The notes: generated by a model from the letters alone, not told the origin. A stretch of DNA of 64,000 nucleotides from Paraburkholderia sp. HP33-1 (GCF_021390595.1 NZ_JAJEJR010000002.1:2392387-2456386), one strand, 5' to 3'. Shown: positions 35,834 through 44,199, numbered from the stretch's first letter. A program made the numbers and translations.

Positions 35834-36592
35834 ATGACCTCCTCTTTTCCGATTCGCGCGATCGTCACCGGCCATACGCGCGGCCTCGGTGCGGCGCTCG
35901 CCGAACAACTGCTCGCACGCAACATCGCGGTGCTGGGTTTGTCGCGCTCGCGGCATGCCGCGCTGAAGGCGCGCTTTGCCGCGCAGCTCGAAGAGATCGA
36001 GCTGCCGCTGGCCGAGCCCGCGCGCGTCGCGCAGTGGATCGCCACCGACGCATTGCGCAACTTCGTGCGCGGCGCACAGACGGTGCTACTGATCAACAAC
36101 GCGGGCATGGTGCAGCCGATCGGTCCCATCGAAGGACAGGACGCGTCGAACGTCGCGGACGCGGTGAGCCTGAACGTCGCGACGCCGCTGATGCTCGCGA
36201 GCGCGCTAGCCGCCGCGGCCGTCGATGCGACCGACCGGCGCATCGTCCACATTTCGAGCGGCGCGGCGCGCAATGCGTATCCGGGCTGGAGCATCTACTG
36301 CGCGACGAAGGCCGCGCTCGATCATCACGCGCGCGCCGTCGCGCTCGACGCGAATCGCGCTCTGCGCATCTGCAGTCTCGCGCCGGGCGTAATCGATACG
36401 GACATGCAGGCGCAAATTCGCGGTAGCGGCGAAGCGCAATTCCCGATGCGCGCGCGCTTCGAAGACCTGAAGCGCAACGGCAAACTGTCGACGCCCGAGC
36501 AAAGCGCGGCGCAGCTGATCGACTACGCGCTCAGCGATGCGTTCGGGCTAACGCCGGTCGCGGACATTCGCGAAATCGCGAAATCGGCCTGA
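35834..36592 (+). CDS. SDR-family oxidoreductase
   Basis: Product of 252 aa. The NAD(P) motif is TGHTRGLG (TGxxxGxG), followed by INNAG, catalytic Ser in IVHISSGAAR and YCATK with Tyr and Lys. The C-terminus is atypical (RFEDLKRNGKLSTPEQSAAQ), as in sepiapterin-reductase-like SDRs such as YueD. No ribosome site is obvious before the ATG. It stands alone between the duplicated element and the repeat cluster. Substrate is unknown. Confidence 0.85.
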   Translation: MTSSFPIRAIVTGHTRGLGAALAEQLLARNIAVLGLSRSRHAALKARFAAQLEEIELPLAEPARVAQWIATDALRNFVRGAQTVLLINNAGMVQPIGPIEGQDASNVADAVSLNVATPLMLASALAAAAVDATDRRIVHISSGAARNAYPGWSIYCATKAALDHHARAVALDANRALRICSLAPGVIDTDMQAQIRGSGEAQFPMRARFEDLKRNGKLSTPEQSAAQLIDYALSDAFGLTPVADIREIAKSA

Positions 36593-37423
36593 TCGGCCTG
36601 TTGCTGCCGGGGGTCTTCGCTCCCGAAAAACCTCACCTCAGGCACGGAGCAGTGGCGGATCGGCGTCAGGTACCGTCGCCAATGCCCCCGAAAAGCCTCA
36701 CCTTTGCGCTGAAATGAGGGGGCAAGAGCGTACTTTCGGGGTGCGTTGCTGCGCTGGCTCACCGCTCCCGAAAACGCTCACCTTTGCTCGAACGCGTCCG
36801 GTTTGCTTCGCCGATGCAGGCCGCGCATGCGGCAGATCGCCTGGACATTCAACGACTTACGTCACACAGTCGGCGCACGGCGAGCGCGATCGATGCGGTA
36901 CTTCGCGACTGCATGACATGCCCTTTGCACATCAATAATGCGTGCAGCCGACCCATGCAGCATCCACGACTCCCGAATATCCTCACCTATGGGCGAACAG
37001 GCAAAGATGCGCATTCCCGCGAGCGTCTTGCCACTCGCTTTGTTCCGTTTCTGGCGTGGCCGGTTAGTTGCGAAAGAACCGCCCGCACGCGGCTCCCGAA
37101 AGTCCTCACCTTTCGCCCCTGGCGCGCGCTGCGCTCATTCGTCGGACATGCTCTTCAGTCCAGGCACCGCGACGATCGACGACCGGAACAACTCCCGAAT
37201 TCCCTCACCGTCAGATTTGAAGTGCGCGTACAGGTGCGCATATTCTCACCTCGGCACCTCCCGAATCCTCTCACCTATTGGTATCGACCCGTTCACCGCA
37301 GAATATAATCGGAGCCGACGGTCGATCACTCGTCGCGAGGCGGCAGCGCGTTGCGTCGCCTCTTCCCCGCTGGCATCAAGCAGTTCGAACGGCAGTTCCT
37401 GACAAACCGGCAAAGGAGGAAGA
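36593..37423. other. 830-nt gap dominated by the 21-bp element cluster
   Basis: No supportable gene is seen; overlapping open frames follow the repeats. Seven clear copies of the dispersed element, all on the minus strand, are spread over 660 nt. Confidence 0.6.
36620..37278 (-). repeat. Satellite cluster of the 21-bp element, seven copies
   Basis: Minus-strand copies start at 36620, 36685, 36765, 36970, 37093, 37192 and 37258. Each has CTCCCGAA...CTCACC at fixed spacing; the copy at 36685 begins CCCCCG. Another degenerate one lies near 37236. Spacings are irregular (65, 80, 205, 123, 99 and 66 nt). They match the origin array in reverse orientation. Confidence 0.85.
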
Positions 37424-37804
37424 ATGAAAACAAACGGCGCGAGCAGAATCATTCGAGCGTTGTTCGCGGTGGCGGTTGCGAGTTGCGCGACCTATGCGAA
37501 CGCGCAGACGGGCGGCATGCCGAACGACGCGTCGATGCCAAGCCAGCCGACGCCCGCGGCTTCGAATCGGAACAGCAACCGGTCCGACAGCGCGATTGTC
37601 CGCGACGTCCGCCGCGCTTTCACGCGCACGACGAGCCTCAATTCAGCGAACATTCACGTCACGTCCCGCCACGCGATCGTGACGCTGACCGGCACGGTGC
37701 CGCAGCAATCGCAAATCGCGCGAGCCGGCAACGCCGCAAGATCGGTTCGCGGCGTGAGAAGCGTGCAGAACCGGCTGACGGTGCGACGGCGCGCCGGTCA
37801 GTGA
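37424..37804 (+). CDS. Periplasmic BON-domain protein
   Basis: Product of 126 aa. The signal peptide ends at TYANA-QT, then a Pro/Asn/Ser-rich linker (residues ~30-55). One BON domain follows (IVRDVRRAFTRTTSLNSANI, HVTSRHAIVTLTGTVPQQSQ) with the conserved central Gly in LTGTV. BON proteins such as OsmY bind phospholipid surfaces in the periplasm under envelope stress. A strong AAAGGAGGA site precedes the ATG. It directly follows the repeat cluster. Confidence 0.88.
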   Translation: MKTNGASRIIRALFAVAVASCATYANAQTGGMPNDASMPSQPTPAASNRNSNRSDSAIVRDVRRAFTRTTSLNSANIHVTSRHAIVTLTGTVPQQSQIARAGNAARSVRGVRSVQNRLTVRRRAGQ

Positions 37805-37941
37805 GCCTTGCGGGCGGCATCGGCCGGATGGATCGATGTCGCCTGTTCGACCTTCCCTTCGTATCGGCCTCAACCCGCACTTCATTCAGAGTGTGCAACG
37901 TGGCGCGTCGCACACTTTTTCTGCTCTGCTTAAGAAACAGG

Positions 37942-37971
37942 TTGACCTCGACGGAACGCGCCCCCTAGAAT
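37942..37971 (+). promoter_or_regulatory. Sigma-70-like promoter
   Basis: -35 TTGACC at 37942-37947 and -10 TAGAAT at 37966-37971, with an 18-nt spacer. It would produce a leader of almost 700 nt before the transporter, so a second promoter closer in is possible. Confidence 0.5.
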
Positions 37972-38233
37972 GAAAAAATCTTCATCAATGGGGCTTACGC
38001 CTTGGACACCTGCAGTAGCCGACTTTCGAACACATTCGCTGCCTGACCGGCAGGACGTCCGAGCTCTCTTCATCAGCCGCCGTCTTGCCAGCAGGCAGAC
38101 GGTGCGCGCCGCAGTCTCTTCCCGTGCACCTTAAGTAACGTCGTATCCGCATGACAGGAACGCCGCGTTCAAACGCGTCCCTGCGCTGATACGGCAGCGT
38201 CGTATCGCGAGCCTCGCGAATGCGTGAATAAAC

Positions 38234-38285
38234 ACGTGCGTAGCGAACGTGTGTAACGAACGTGCGTAGCAAACGTATCAAGCGT
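38234..38285 (+). repeat. 13-bp imperfect tandem repeat, about four units
   Basis: Units ACGTGCGTAGCGA, ACGTGTGTAACGA and ACGTGCGTAGCAA, then a diverged fourth unit. The period is exactly 13 bp. It lies 40 nt upstream of the first uORF. Confidence 0.75.
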
Positions 38286-38324
38286 CCGTACGCAGTGCCC
38301 GCTGCACGCCGACAAGGAGCCGCC

Positions 38325-38390
38325 ATGCCAGACAGTGACAGTTATCCCTTATGCCGCTTACCCGTTCTATTAACTGAGGAAAGCGAGTAG
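38325..38390 (+). CDS. 21-aa leader peptide with rare Leu codons (uORF1)
   Basis: A perfect AAGGAG lies 5 nt before the ATG. The peptide begins MPDSDSYPLCRLPVLL and ends ESE. Four of its codons are TTA (three) or CTA (one), which are very rare in this GC-rich genome, and all lie in residues 9-16. This looks designed for ribosome stalling or pausing, as in leader peptides ahead of transporter genes. Two hairpins follow at once. Confidence 0.6.
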   Translation: MPDSDSYPLCRLPVLLTEESE

Positions 38391-38394
38391 ACCT

Positions 38395-38471
38395 TCAACG
38401 CCGCGCCCGGACTTTCGCGGCCTCCGTGTCTGCTGGCTTTTCACCAGCGCGTCGAGACAGACGCACGGAGA
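38395..38471 (+). promoter_or_regulatory. Two RNA hairpins between the uORFs
   Basis: First stem GCCGCG/CGCGGC around a 10-nt loop (about 38402-38423). Second, CCGTG-TCTG pairs with CAGA-CGCACGG-like bases, enclosing CTGG-CTTTTCA-CCAG. The 3' arm of the second stem ends next to the GGAG of uORF2, so folding could hide that ribosome site. Confidence 0.45.
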
Positions 38472-38477
38472 TACTTC

Positions 38478-38618
38478 ATGCAATTCGGCCTCCTTCTCTC
38501 GCAGTTCCCGCACGTGCAGGAATCGCGCGCCTTCTACGACGCCCTGCTCGTGTTGCACGTGCGCGAATCGCATCCATTCGCCGCGTTCTGGCGGCTTCTG
38601 ACGTCGCGCGTTGCGTAG
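38478..38618 (+). CDS. 46-aa uORF2 before the NRAMP-like gene
   Basis: GGAG lies 7 nt before the ATG. The peptide starts MQFGLLLSQFPHVQESRAFY and is mainly hydrophobic/aromatic, ending TSRVA. It stops 46 nt before the transporter start. It may be a regulatory leader, or a coincidence in an open frame; there is no family resemblance. Confidence 0.4.
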   Translation: MQFGLLLSQFPHVQESRAFYDALLVLHVRESHPFAAFWRLLTSRVA

Positions 38619-38664
38619 CGTTTCACGATCCGTCCTTCGACAAATACAAACAGGAGAGAACGAC

Positions 38665-40311
38665 ATGTCCACTCCGACGAACATTTCCTCCGCGCGCAGC
38701 GCCGTGCTCGATTCGGCACACGTCGGCGATATCAAGGGCGCGCTCGGCACGATCGCTCACCATGACACCGCGCCGCGCACGAGCTGGTGGGCGCGCCTGC
38801 GCACGCTGCTCGCGATCCTCGGCCCCGGTCTGATCGTGATGGTCGGCGACAACGACGCGGGCGCGTTCGGCACCTACACGCAGGCCGGTCAGAACTACGG
38901 CACTTCGTTACTGTGGACGATGCTGTTGCTGGTGCCGGTGCTATTCGTCAATCAGGAGATGGTGCTGCGGCTGGGCGCGGTGACGGGTGTCGGCCACGCG
39001 CGGCTGATTTTCGAACGCTTCGGCAAATTCTGGGGCGCCTTCAGCGTCGTCGATCTGTTCCTGCTGAACGCGCTGACGATCGTCACGGAATTCATCGGCA
39101 TCACGTTCGTGCTCGACTTCTTCGGCGTCTCGAAGATCGCGGGCGTGTGCATCGCCGCGGCGCTGACGATGGCCGCCGTCAGCACCGGCGACTTCCGCCG
39201 CTTCGAACGCTTCGCGGTGGTGCTGTGTGTGTTGAGCCTGCTGCTCGTGCCGGTGCTCGTGTCGATTCATCCGCCGGTCGGCCAGATGGCACGCGACTTC
39301 TTCATTCCGAACTGGCCCGCGCATTCGAAGCTGTCCGACGTGATGCTGCTCGTGATCGGGATCGTCGGCACGACGGTTGCGCCGTGGCAGCTATTCTTCC
39401 AGCAGAGCTACGTGGTCGACAAACGCATCACGCCGCGCTTCATGAACTACGAAAAGGCCGACCTGTGGATCGGCATCGTGTTCGTGCTGATCGGCGCGGT
39501 CGCGATGATCTCGTTCAGCGCGGCGCTGTTCGACGGCCGGCCCGAGTTCGGCAACTTCACGGACGCGGGCGGCGTGATCGCCGGTCTGGAGAAATACGCG
39601 GGACGTACGTCGGCGGTGCTGTTCGCGATCGCGCTGTTCGACGCGTGCGTGATCGGCGCGGCGGCCGTGTCGCTATCGACCGCCTATGCGATCGGCGACG
39701 TGTTCAAGATCCGTCATTCGCTGCACCGTAGCGTGTCGGACGCGAAGGGCTTCTACGTCGTGTACTTCGCGATCGTCGCGGCCGCCGCGGCTTTGGTGCT
39801 GATTCCGGGCAGCCCGCTCGGTCTCATCACCGAAGCGGTGCAGACGCTTGCCGGCGTGCTGCTGCCGAGCGCGACCGTGTTCCTGCTGCTGCTGTGCAAC
39901 GACCGCGCGGTACTCGGTCCGTGGGCCAATTCGAAGAAGCTCAATCTGTTTACCGGTGCGGTGATCTGGGTGCTCGTGATGCTGTCGATCATCCTGACCG
40001 CGTCGGTGATCTACCCGGACATCGCGGCGGAAACGATCATCGAAGTTCTTGCAGCCGGCACGTTGCTCGCGGTCGTCGGGTATGTGGCAACCATCGGGAT
40101 TCGCAGGCTGCGGGGCGAGTCCGCAGCCGAGCCCGCGCCGGTCTATGCAAAGGACGCGCGCAACACGTGGCGCATGCCACCGCTCGACGAACTTCCGCCG
40201 CCGCGCCTGACGCTCGCCAAGCGCGTGTGGATGGGCGCTCTGCGCGGCTATCTGCTGCTCGCGATCGCGCTCGTGATCGTCAAGGTCGTGCAGATGGCGT
40301 TGCTGAAGTAG
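38665..40311 (+). CDS. NRAMP-family divalent metal transporter (NRAMP-related)
   Basis: Product of 548 aa with about 11-12 membrane helices. The first helix has GPGLIVMVGDNDAGAFGTYT, then the amphipathic QAGQNYG; helix 6 has IGIVGTTVAPWQLFFQQSYV. Classical NRAMPs have DPGN in helix 1 and MPH in helix 6. Here the equivalents are DNDAG and TVAPW, as in NRAMP-related transporters that may prefer Mg2+ or use altered selectivity. The N-terminal ~50 residues are cytoplasmic. AGGAGA precedes MSTPTN at correct spacing. Its leader with two uORFs implies translational control of metal uptake. Metal specificity is inferred. Confidence 0.88.
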   Translation: MSTPTNISSARSAVLDSAHVGDIKGALGTIAHHDTAPRTSWWARLRTLLAILGPGLIVMVGDNDAGAFGTYTQAGQNYGTSLLWTMLLLVPVLFVNQEMVLRLGAVTGVGHARLIFERFGKFWGAFSVVDLFLLNALTIVTEFIGITFVLDFFGVSKIAGVCIAAALTMAAVSTGDFRRFERFAVVLCVLSLLLVPVLVSIHPPVGQMARDFFIPNWPAHSKLSDVMLLVIGIVGTTVAPWQLFFQQSYVVDKRITPRFMNYEKADLWIGIVFVLIGAVAMISFSAALFDGRPEFGNFTDAGGVIAGLEKYAGRTSAVLFAIALFDACVIGAAAVSLSTAYAIGDVFKIRHSLHRSVSDAKGFYVVYFAIVAAAAALVLIPGSPLGLITEAVQTLAGVLLPSATVFLLLLCNDRAVLGPWANSKKLNLFTGAVIWVLVMLSIILTASVIYPDIAAETIIEVLAAGTLLAVVGYVATIGIRRLRGESAAEPAPVYAKDARNTWRMPPLDELPPPRLTLAKRVWMGALRGYLLLAIALVIVKVVQMALLK

Positions 40312-40315
40312 TGCG

Positions 40316-40365
40316 AATGGTGAGGAGTTCCAGGAGGTCTGGGCAATGGTGAGGGTTTTCGGGAG
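40316..40365 (+). repeat. Dispersed 21-bp element, two copies
   Basis: 40316-40336 (AATGGTGAGGAGTTCCAGGA core, CCAGGAG subtype) and 40345-40365 (AATGGTGAGGGTTTTCGGGA core, CGGGAG subtype). They lie between the convergent ends of the transporter and iacG. Confidence 0.75.
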
Positions 40366-40390
40366 CCATATCCTGAGCGCTTCGAATCAC

Positions 40391-40927
40391 TCATTGCCCC
40401 TTCCAGGCCCGCGGCACCCGGTGAAAATTCCGGTCGAAGTAGATCAGACTGTCGCCGTCGGCGCGCACACGAATCTGCGTGGTCTCCACGAACATGACCG
40501 AGTGCGAGCCCACTTCCTTCGCTTCCACGATCTTCCCCTGCAAGCTCGCGAGCGCGCCGCGGAGCACCGGCACGTCGTTTTCGCCCTGATCCCACACGGG
40601 CAGCTTGAAGCGCTCCTCCATCGAAAGACTGGTCATGCCCGCAAAATGACGCGCGATACTTTCGAGGCTCGCGGGCAGCACGTTGATACACACATGACGA
40701 TTGCCGACGAACACCGCGTGCATCGCGCTCGAACGGTTCACGCAGATCAGCAGTGTCGGCGGCGTATCGGTGACCGAGCAAACGGCGCTCGCCGTGATGC
40801 CGCAGCAACCGTGCGGACCCGCTGTGGTGATCACGTTCACGGCGGCGCCGAGGTGAGCCATCGCCTGTCTGAACTGCGAGCGGTTTTCATCGATCCCGGC
40901 GTGAGCCGGTATGGGTTGACTCGACAT
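40391..40927 (-). CDS. iacG: Flavin reductase of the IAA monooxygenase (IacG-like)
   Basis: Product of 178 aa of the HpaC/flavin-reductase-like FMN/FAD family. FRQAMAHLGAAVNVITTAG near the start, GITASAVCSVTDTPPTLLIC and the C-terminal IYFDRNFHRV are typical. It reduces free FAD with NADH and supplies it to the flavin-dependent oxygenase, IacA. GGAGA precedes the ATG. It is separated from iacEHIBA by the divergent regulator gene but lies at the edge of the same cluster. The assignment rests on the full gene set. Confidence 0.85.
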   Translation of the reverse strand: MSSQPIPAHAGIDENRSQFRQAMAHLGAAVNVITTAGPHGCCGITASAVCSVTDTPPTLLICVNRSSAMHAVFVGNRHVCINVLPASLESIARHFAGMTSLSMEERFKLPVWDQGENDVPVLRGALASLQGKIVEAKEVGSHSVMFVETTQIRVRADGDSLIYFDRNFHRVPRAWKGQ

Positions 40928-41078
40928 GTTGATGTCTCCTGTGTTCGGTTGCCGGTTATCGCAAGATGAACCGGTAGTGTTAGCGAGGCTTTGCGGCCGT
41001 TTGTCGGCCCGCTATCATGAAAGCCCTCTGACGATAATTCCCCGCGCGCCATTTCCAAGCACGCGTCTGCCCATTCCC

Positions 41079-41735
41079 ATGCCGCGAAGCGCCCGACCGT
41101 CCGTCACCCATGCCGCCCCCATCGTCTACATCGTCGATGACGACAACGGCATGCGCACGTCGCTTGCGTGGCTGCTCGAATCGGTCGGCATCCAGTCGCA
41201 GGGCTTCGTCAGCGCGGCGGACTTCCTGCGCGCCTTCGACATCAACGTGCCGGGCTGTCTCGTGCTCGACGTCCGCATGCCCGAGGCGAGCGGCTTCGAC
41301 GTGCAGGAAGAACTGAACCGTCGCGGCGCGACGTTGCCGATCATTTTCGTCAGCGGCCACGGCGATATCCCCATGTCGGTGCGCGCGTTGCAGCACGGCG
41401 CGATCGACTTCGTCGAGAAGCCCTACAACTCGCAGCAGATGCTTGAGCGCATTCAACGCGCGATGAAACTCGCGTCGCAACGTCACGCGAAACACATGCG
41501 CCAGCTCGAGCTGCGCGAGCGGATCAACTCGCTCACGTCGCGCGAGAAGGAAGTGCTGCACGGTCTGATCGAGGGCAAGCCGAGCAAGGTGATTGCCGCG
41601 GATCTGTCGATCAGCGTGAAAACCGTGGACGTGCATCGCGCGAGCATCAAGGAAAAGCTCGGGGCTTCGTCGATTCCGACGCTCGTGCGCGGCGTGCTCG
41701 AAGTATGGAGCCCATCGGACGAGCGGCCGGAATGA
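41079..41735 (+). CDS. iacR1: FixJ/NarL-type response regulator (IacR1-like)
   Basis: Product of 218 aa. Receiver domain (residues ~12-125): acidic pocket IVDDDNG, phospho-acceptor Asp in VLDVRMPE, Ser/Thr in FVSGHGD, and Lys in VEKPYN. A short linker follows, then a LuxR-type HTH (LTSREKEVLHGLIEGKPSKV, then IAADLSISVKTVDVHRASIK). Its likely partner is the PAS histidine kinase at 45993-47468 on the other side of iacEHIBA. The frame extends upstream, but MPRSARP is the family-like start. It is divergent from iacG. Confidence 0.87.
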   Translation: MPRSARPSVTHAAPIVYIVDDDNGMRTSLAWLLESVGIQSQGFVSAADFLRAFDINVPGCLVLDVRMPEASGFDVQEELNRRGATLPIIFVSGHGDIPMSVRALQHGAIDFVEKPYNSQQMLERIQRAMKLASQRHAKHMRQLELRERINSLTSREKEVLHGLIEGKPSKVIAADLSISVKTVDVHRASIKEKLGASSIPTLVRGVLEVWSPSDERPE

Positions 41736-41763
41736 CGCGGCCGCCGCGGCCCATGCGAGCGCG

Positions 41764-42507
41764 TCAGCGCATGTACAGGCCGCCGTTGACGTCCCAGCAC
41801 GCGCCATTGGCGAAATAGGCCTCGCCGGAAGCGAGCATCACCGCGACATCGGCGACGTACGACGCAGCTCCGAGCTTGCCGACCGGTATCGCTTCGATCA
41901 CTTTTGCCAGCTTGTCCGCCGGCACGCTCTCGTGAACGATCGGCAAATCGAGCGGCCCCGGCGAGATCGCGTTGACCGTCACGCCGCTCGCGGCGAGATC
42001 GCGCGCGAAGACTTTGGTCAGCGTCAGCACGCCGCCCTTCGCGGCTGCATAGTGCGCGCCCGTCGCCGAGCCGCCGTTCTGTCCCGCCAGCGACGCGATG
42101 TTGACGATGCGGCCCACGCCACGCTTCGCGAAGTACTGGCCGAATACCTGGCAGCCGAACAGCACGCTGCGCAGATTGACGTTGATGACCTGATCGAACT
42201 GCTCGGCCGTGATGTCCATCACGGGCACGACCTTCGAAGCGCCCGCATTGTTGACGAGCGCATCCACTCCGCCCCAACGTTCGAGCAGCGCGTCGCGCGC
42301 GGCCTCAAAGTCCGCTTTGCGCGTGACGTCGAGCCGGATTGCGCAGGCGCTCGAACCGTCGCCGCTGAGTTCATGCGCGAGCGCTTGCGCGGGCTCGATC
42401 GCGATATCGGCGAGGGCGACCTTGTAGCCTGCCTCGTGAAAACGACGCGCGAGCACTGCGCCAAGTCCGCGCGCGGCGCCCGTCACGAGCGCGATTCTGT
42501 TCGACAT
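41764..42507 (-). CDS. iacE: SDR dehydrogenase IacE
   Basis: Product of 247 aa. The cofactor motif is TGAARGLG, followed by NNAGASK, catalytic Ser in VNIASLAG, and YAAAK with Tyr and Lys. The Gly-rich C-terminus is YFANGACWDVNGGLYMR. In the iac pathway an SDR is involved in the 2-hydroxy-IAA to dioxindole-acetate stage. It is the last gene of the leftward iacABIHE operon, starting 22 nt after the iacH stop. Confidence 0.87.
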   Translation of the reverse strand: MSNRIALVTGAARGLGAVLARRFHEAGYKVALADIAIEPAQALAHELSGDGSSACAIRLDVTRKADFEAARDALLERWGGVDALVNNAGASKVVPVMDITAEQFDQVINVNLRSVLFGCQVFGQYFAKRGVGRIVNIASLAGQNGGSATGAHYAAAKGGVLTLTKVFARDLAASGVTVNAISPGPLDLPIVHESVPADKLAKVIEAIPVGKLGAASYVADVAVMLASGEAYFANGACWDVNGGLYMR

Positions 42508-42529
42508 GTTGCTGACTCCTTGATTACGT

Positions 42530-43672
42530 TCAGACGGATTGCGCGAGGCGCGCTTCGATATGCGCCGCCACCGCGCACACCGTTTCGTCGTCGTTCTTGC
42601 GACCGATGACCTGCAGGCCCGCCTTCAGCGTCGAGTACCCGGTCGGCACGGGCAGGCTCAACGCCGGGTGGCCGCTCAGGTTGAACGGCCGGGTCAGCGA
42701 CGACATGGCGATCACCGGCGTGCCGGCGCGCGCCGCTTCGAGCGTGATCGGCAGCGAGGGCAACGTCGGCAGCACGAGCACGTCGACTTGATCGAGCGCG
42801 CGATCCACTTCGTCGGTGAACGCGCGTCGCACGCGTTCCGCCGCGTCAAGATCGGCGGCGCTCGTGGCCGCGGCTGCGCGCAGGCGCGCCTCGACATCGG
42901 CGCCGAGTTTGCCGCTTTCCACCAGACGGCCGAACGCGCGCGACGTCTCCGCGTTGATCACCGCAATGCCAGCCGTGAATGCGTCTTTCAGCAATGCGAG
43001 TTCGATCGTTTGCGTGGCGAGTCCCGCCTGTTTGATGGCGCTCGCGATCGCTGTGGCGATGTCTTCGTCAGCGTCAACGCTGAGCACTCCGACACGCAGC
43101 TGCGAAACGTCGCGACGCGCATCGTCCTCGCGAAACGAAGGATCGATTGCCGTCATCACGCGAATCAGCGTATCCATCTCGCGCGTGAAGGGTCCGACGC
43201 AGTCGAGTGTCGTCGCACGCGGCGCCACGCCGTGTCGCGACACGCGGCCGAACGTCGGCTTCAGGCCGATCACGCCGCAGCACGCGGCGGGGCCGCGGAC
43301 CGAGCCGCCGGTGTCGGTGCCGAGCGCGGCGTCCACGAGCTTCTGTCCGACCGCCGACGCGGACCCGCTCGACGATCCGCCCGGAATGCGGGCCGCGTCC
43401 TGCGGATTGAGCGGCGTGCCGCAATAGTCGTTGATGCCGGTCATGCCGAACGCGAGCTCGTGCATGTTCGTCTTGCCCGTGATGCGCCAGCCCGCGTCGA
43501 GCAAACGCTGCACGACTTCGGCATGCCCAGATGCGGGCGGTGCGTCGGCGAGCGCGCGGCTTGCCGCCGTCGTCGCGTAGCCGGCGATGTCGATGCTGTC
43601 CTTGATCGCGATCGTCGGCGCGTCCGCACGGTCGGTTGCGCTCAGATTGAATGTCTGCAGAAATACGTTCAT
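42530..43672 (-). CDS. iacH: Amidase-signature protein IacH
   Basis: Product of 380 aa. The amidase signature triad is visible: Lys in IAIKDSIDIAGY, Ser in GGSSSGSASAVG and Ser in GTDTGGSVRGPAACCGVIG. The family normally hydrolyses amide bonds; in the iac pathway the exact step of IacH is not settled. The open frame upstream is much longer, but MNVFLQT follows AGGGAG and overlaps the iacI stop by four bases (ATGA), giving translational coupling. The length is slightly shorter than typical amidases (~450 aa), but the core is complete. Confidence 0.86.
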   Translation of the reverse strand: MNVFLQTFNLSATDRADAPTIAIKDSIDIAGYATTAASRALADAPPASGHAEVVQRLLDAGWRITGKTNMHELAFGMTGINDYCGTPLNPQDAARIPGGSSSGSASAVGQKLVDAALGTDTGGSVRGPAACCGVIGLKPTFGRVSRHGVAPRATTLDCVGPFTREMDTLIRVMTAIDPSFREDDARRDVSQLRVGVLSVDADEDIATAIASAIKQAGLATQTIELALLKDAFTAGIAVINAETSRAFGRLVESGKLGADVEARLRAAAATSAADLDAAERVRRAFTDEVDRALDQVDVLVLPTLPSLPITLEAARAGTPVIAMSSLTRPFNLSGHPALSLPVPTGYSTLKAGLQVIGRKNDDETVCAVAAHIEARLAQSV

Positions 43673-44199
43673 GCCGAAACTCCCTGGGCCGGGTTGACTT
43701 GCCACGGTGCATCGAAAAGACGCTCGGTACGGAAATGGCGGATCAGCCATGTTGTGCCCGCATCGTGAGCGGCGGGCACGAAGTCGACTTCGAGGCGCGC
43801 CGCGACCAGTTCGGCTTTGGCATCGACATAGCCCGAAGCCTGCAACATGATCCAGCGCCCCTTCGCCGTGTCGCCGTTCACCTCGACGTGCTCCGAAGTG
43901 AGAAAGTGCGCGTTGGTCGTGAAGTGCGGCGTCGGCGGCAGATAACGCTGCAGCATCGCGACGATCTGCGCGGCCCCTTCGAGGCGTCCGAACTTGTTCG
44001 CGTACTGCGGCCCGATGCCTTCCCAGATCGCGTCTTCGGCGAACAGCGCGGCGAGCGCTTCGCCTTCGAGTGCGCGCACCGGCACGTCGCACAGCGCCAT
44101 GTAGCGCGCGATAGTCTTGCGGACCGCGTTCTGCGCTTCGAGCGCTTTGACGCGCGCGAGCAACGCGTCGATAGCCGGATCGGTCATCGCGTCACGCAT
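43669..44199 (-). CDS. iacI: NTF2/SnoaL-like protein IacI
   Basis: Product of 176 aa. An N-terminal helix with coiled-coil character (LLARVKALEAQNAVRKTIAR) is followed by an SnoaL-type cone fold: LAALFAEDAIWEGIGPQYAN, FTTNAHFLTSEHVEVNGDTA, with aromatic pocket residues. In iac clusters this is the IacI position. It overlaps the iacB stop and the iacH start, so all three are translationally coupled. MTDPAID at 44187 is an alternative start. Confidence 0.82.
   Translation of the reverse strand: MRDAMTDPAIDALLARVKALEAQNAVRKTIARYMALCDVPVRALEGEALAALFAEDAIWEGIGPQYANKFGRLEGAAQIVAMLQRYLPPTPHFTTNAHFLTSEHVEVNGDTAKGRWIMLQASGYVDAKAELVAARLEVDFVPAAHDAGTTWLIRHFRTERLFDAPWQVNPAQGVSA

Larger units (their letters stand above)
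37805..38664 (+). other. Long leader region of the NRAMP-like gene
   Basis: 860 nt. It contains, in order, a sigma-70-like promoter (37942-37971), a 13-bp tandem repeat (38234-38285), a 21-codon uORF, two hairpins and a 46-codon uORF ending 46 nt before the transporter. The segment 37985-38230 shows nothing I can name. Confidence 0.5.

Noticed and set aside
36784..37402. Two overlapping plus-strand frames in the repeat cluster
   Set aside because: Composition follows the repeats (LPNILTYG, LPKVLTFR); no start signals.
38340..38480. yybP-ykoY manganese riboswitch before the NRAMP-like gene
   Set aside because: The required GGGGAGUAG-type loop and partner loop are not present; only generic hairpins are seen.
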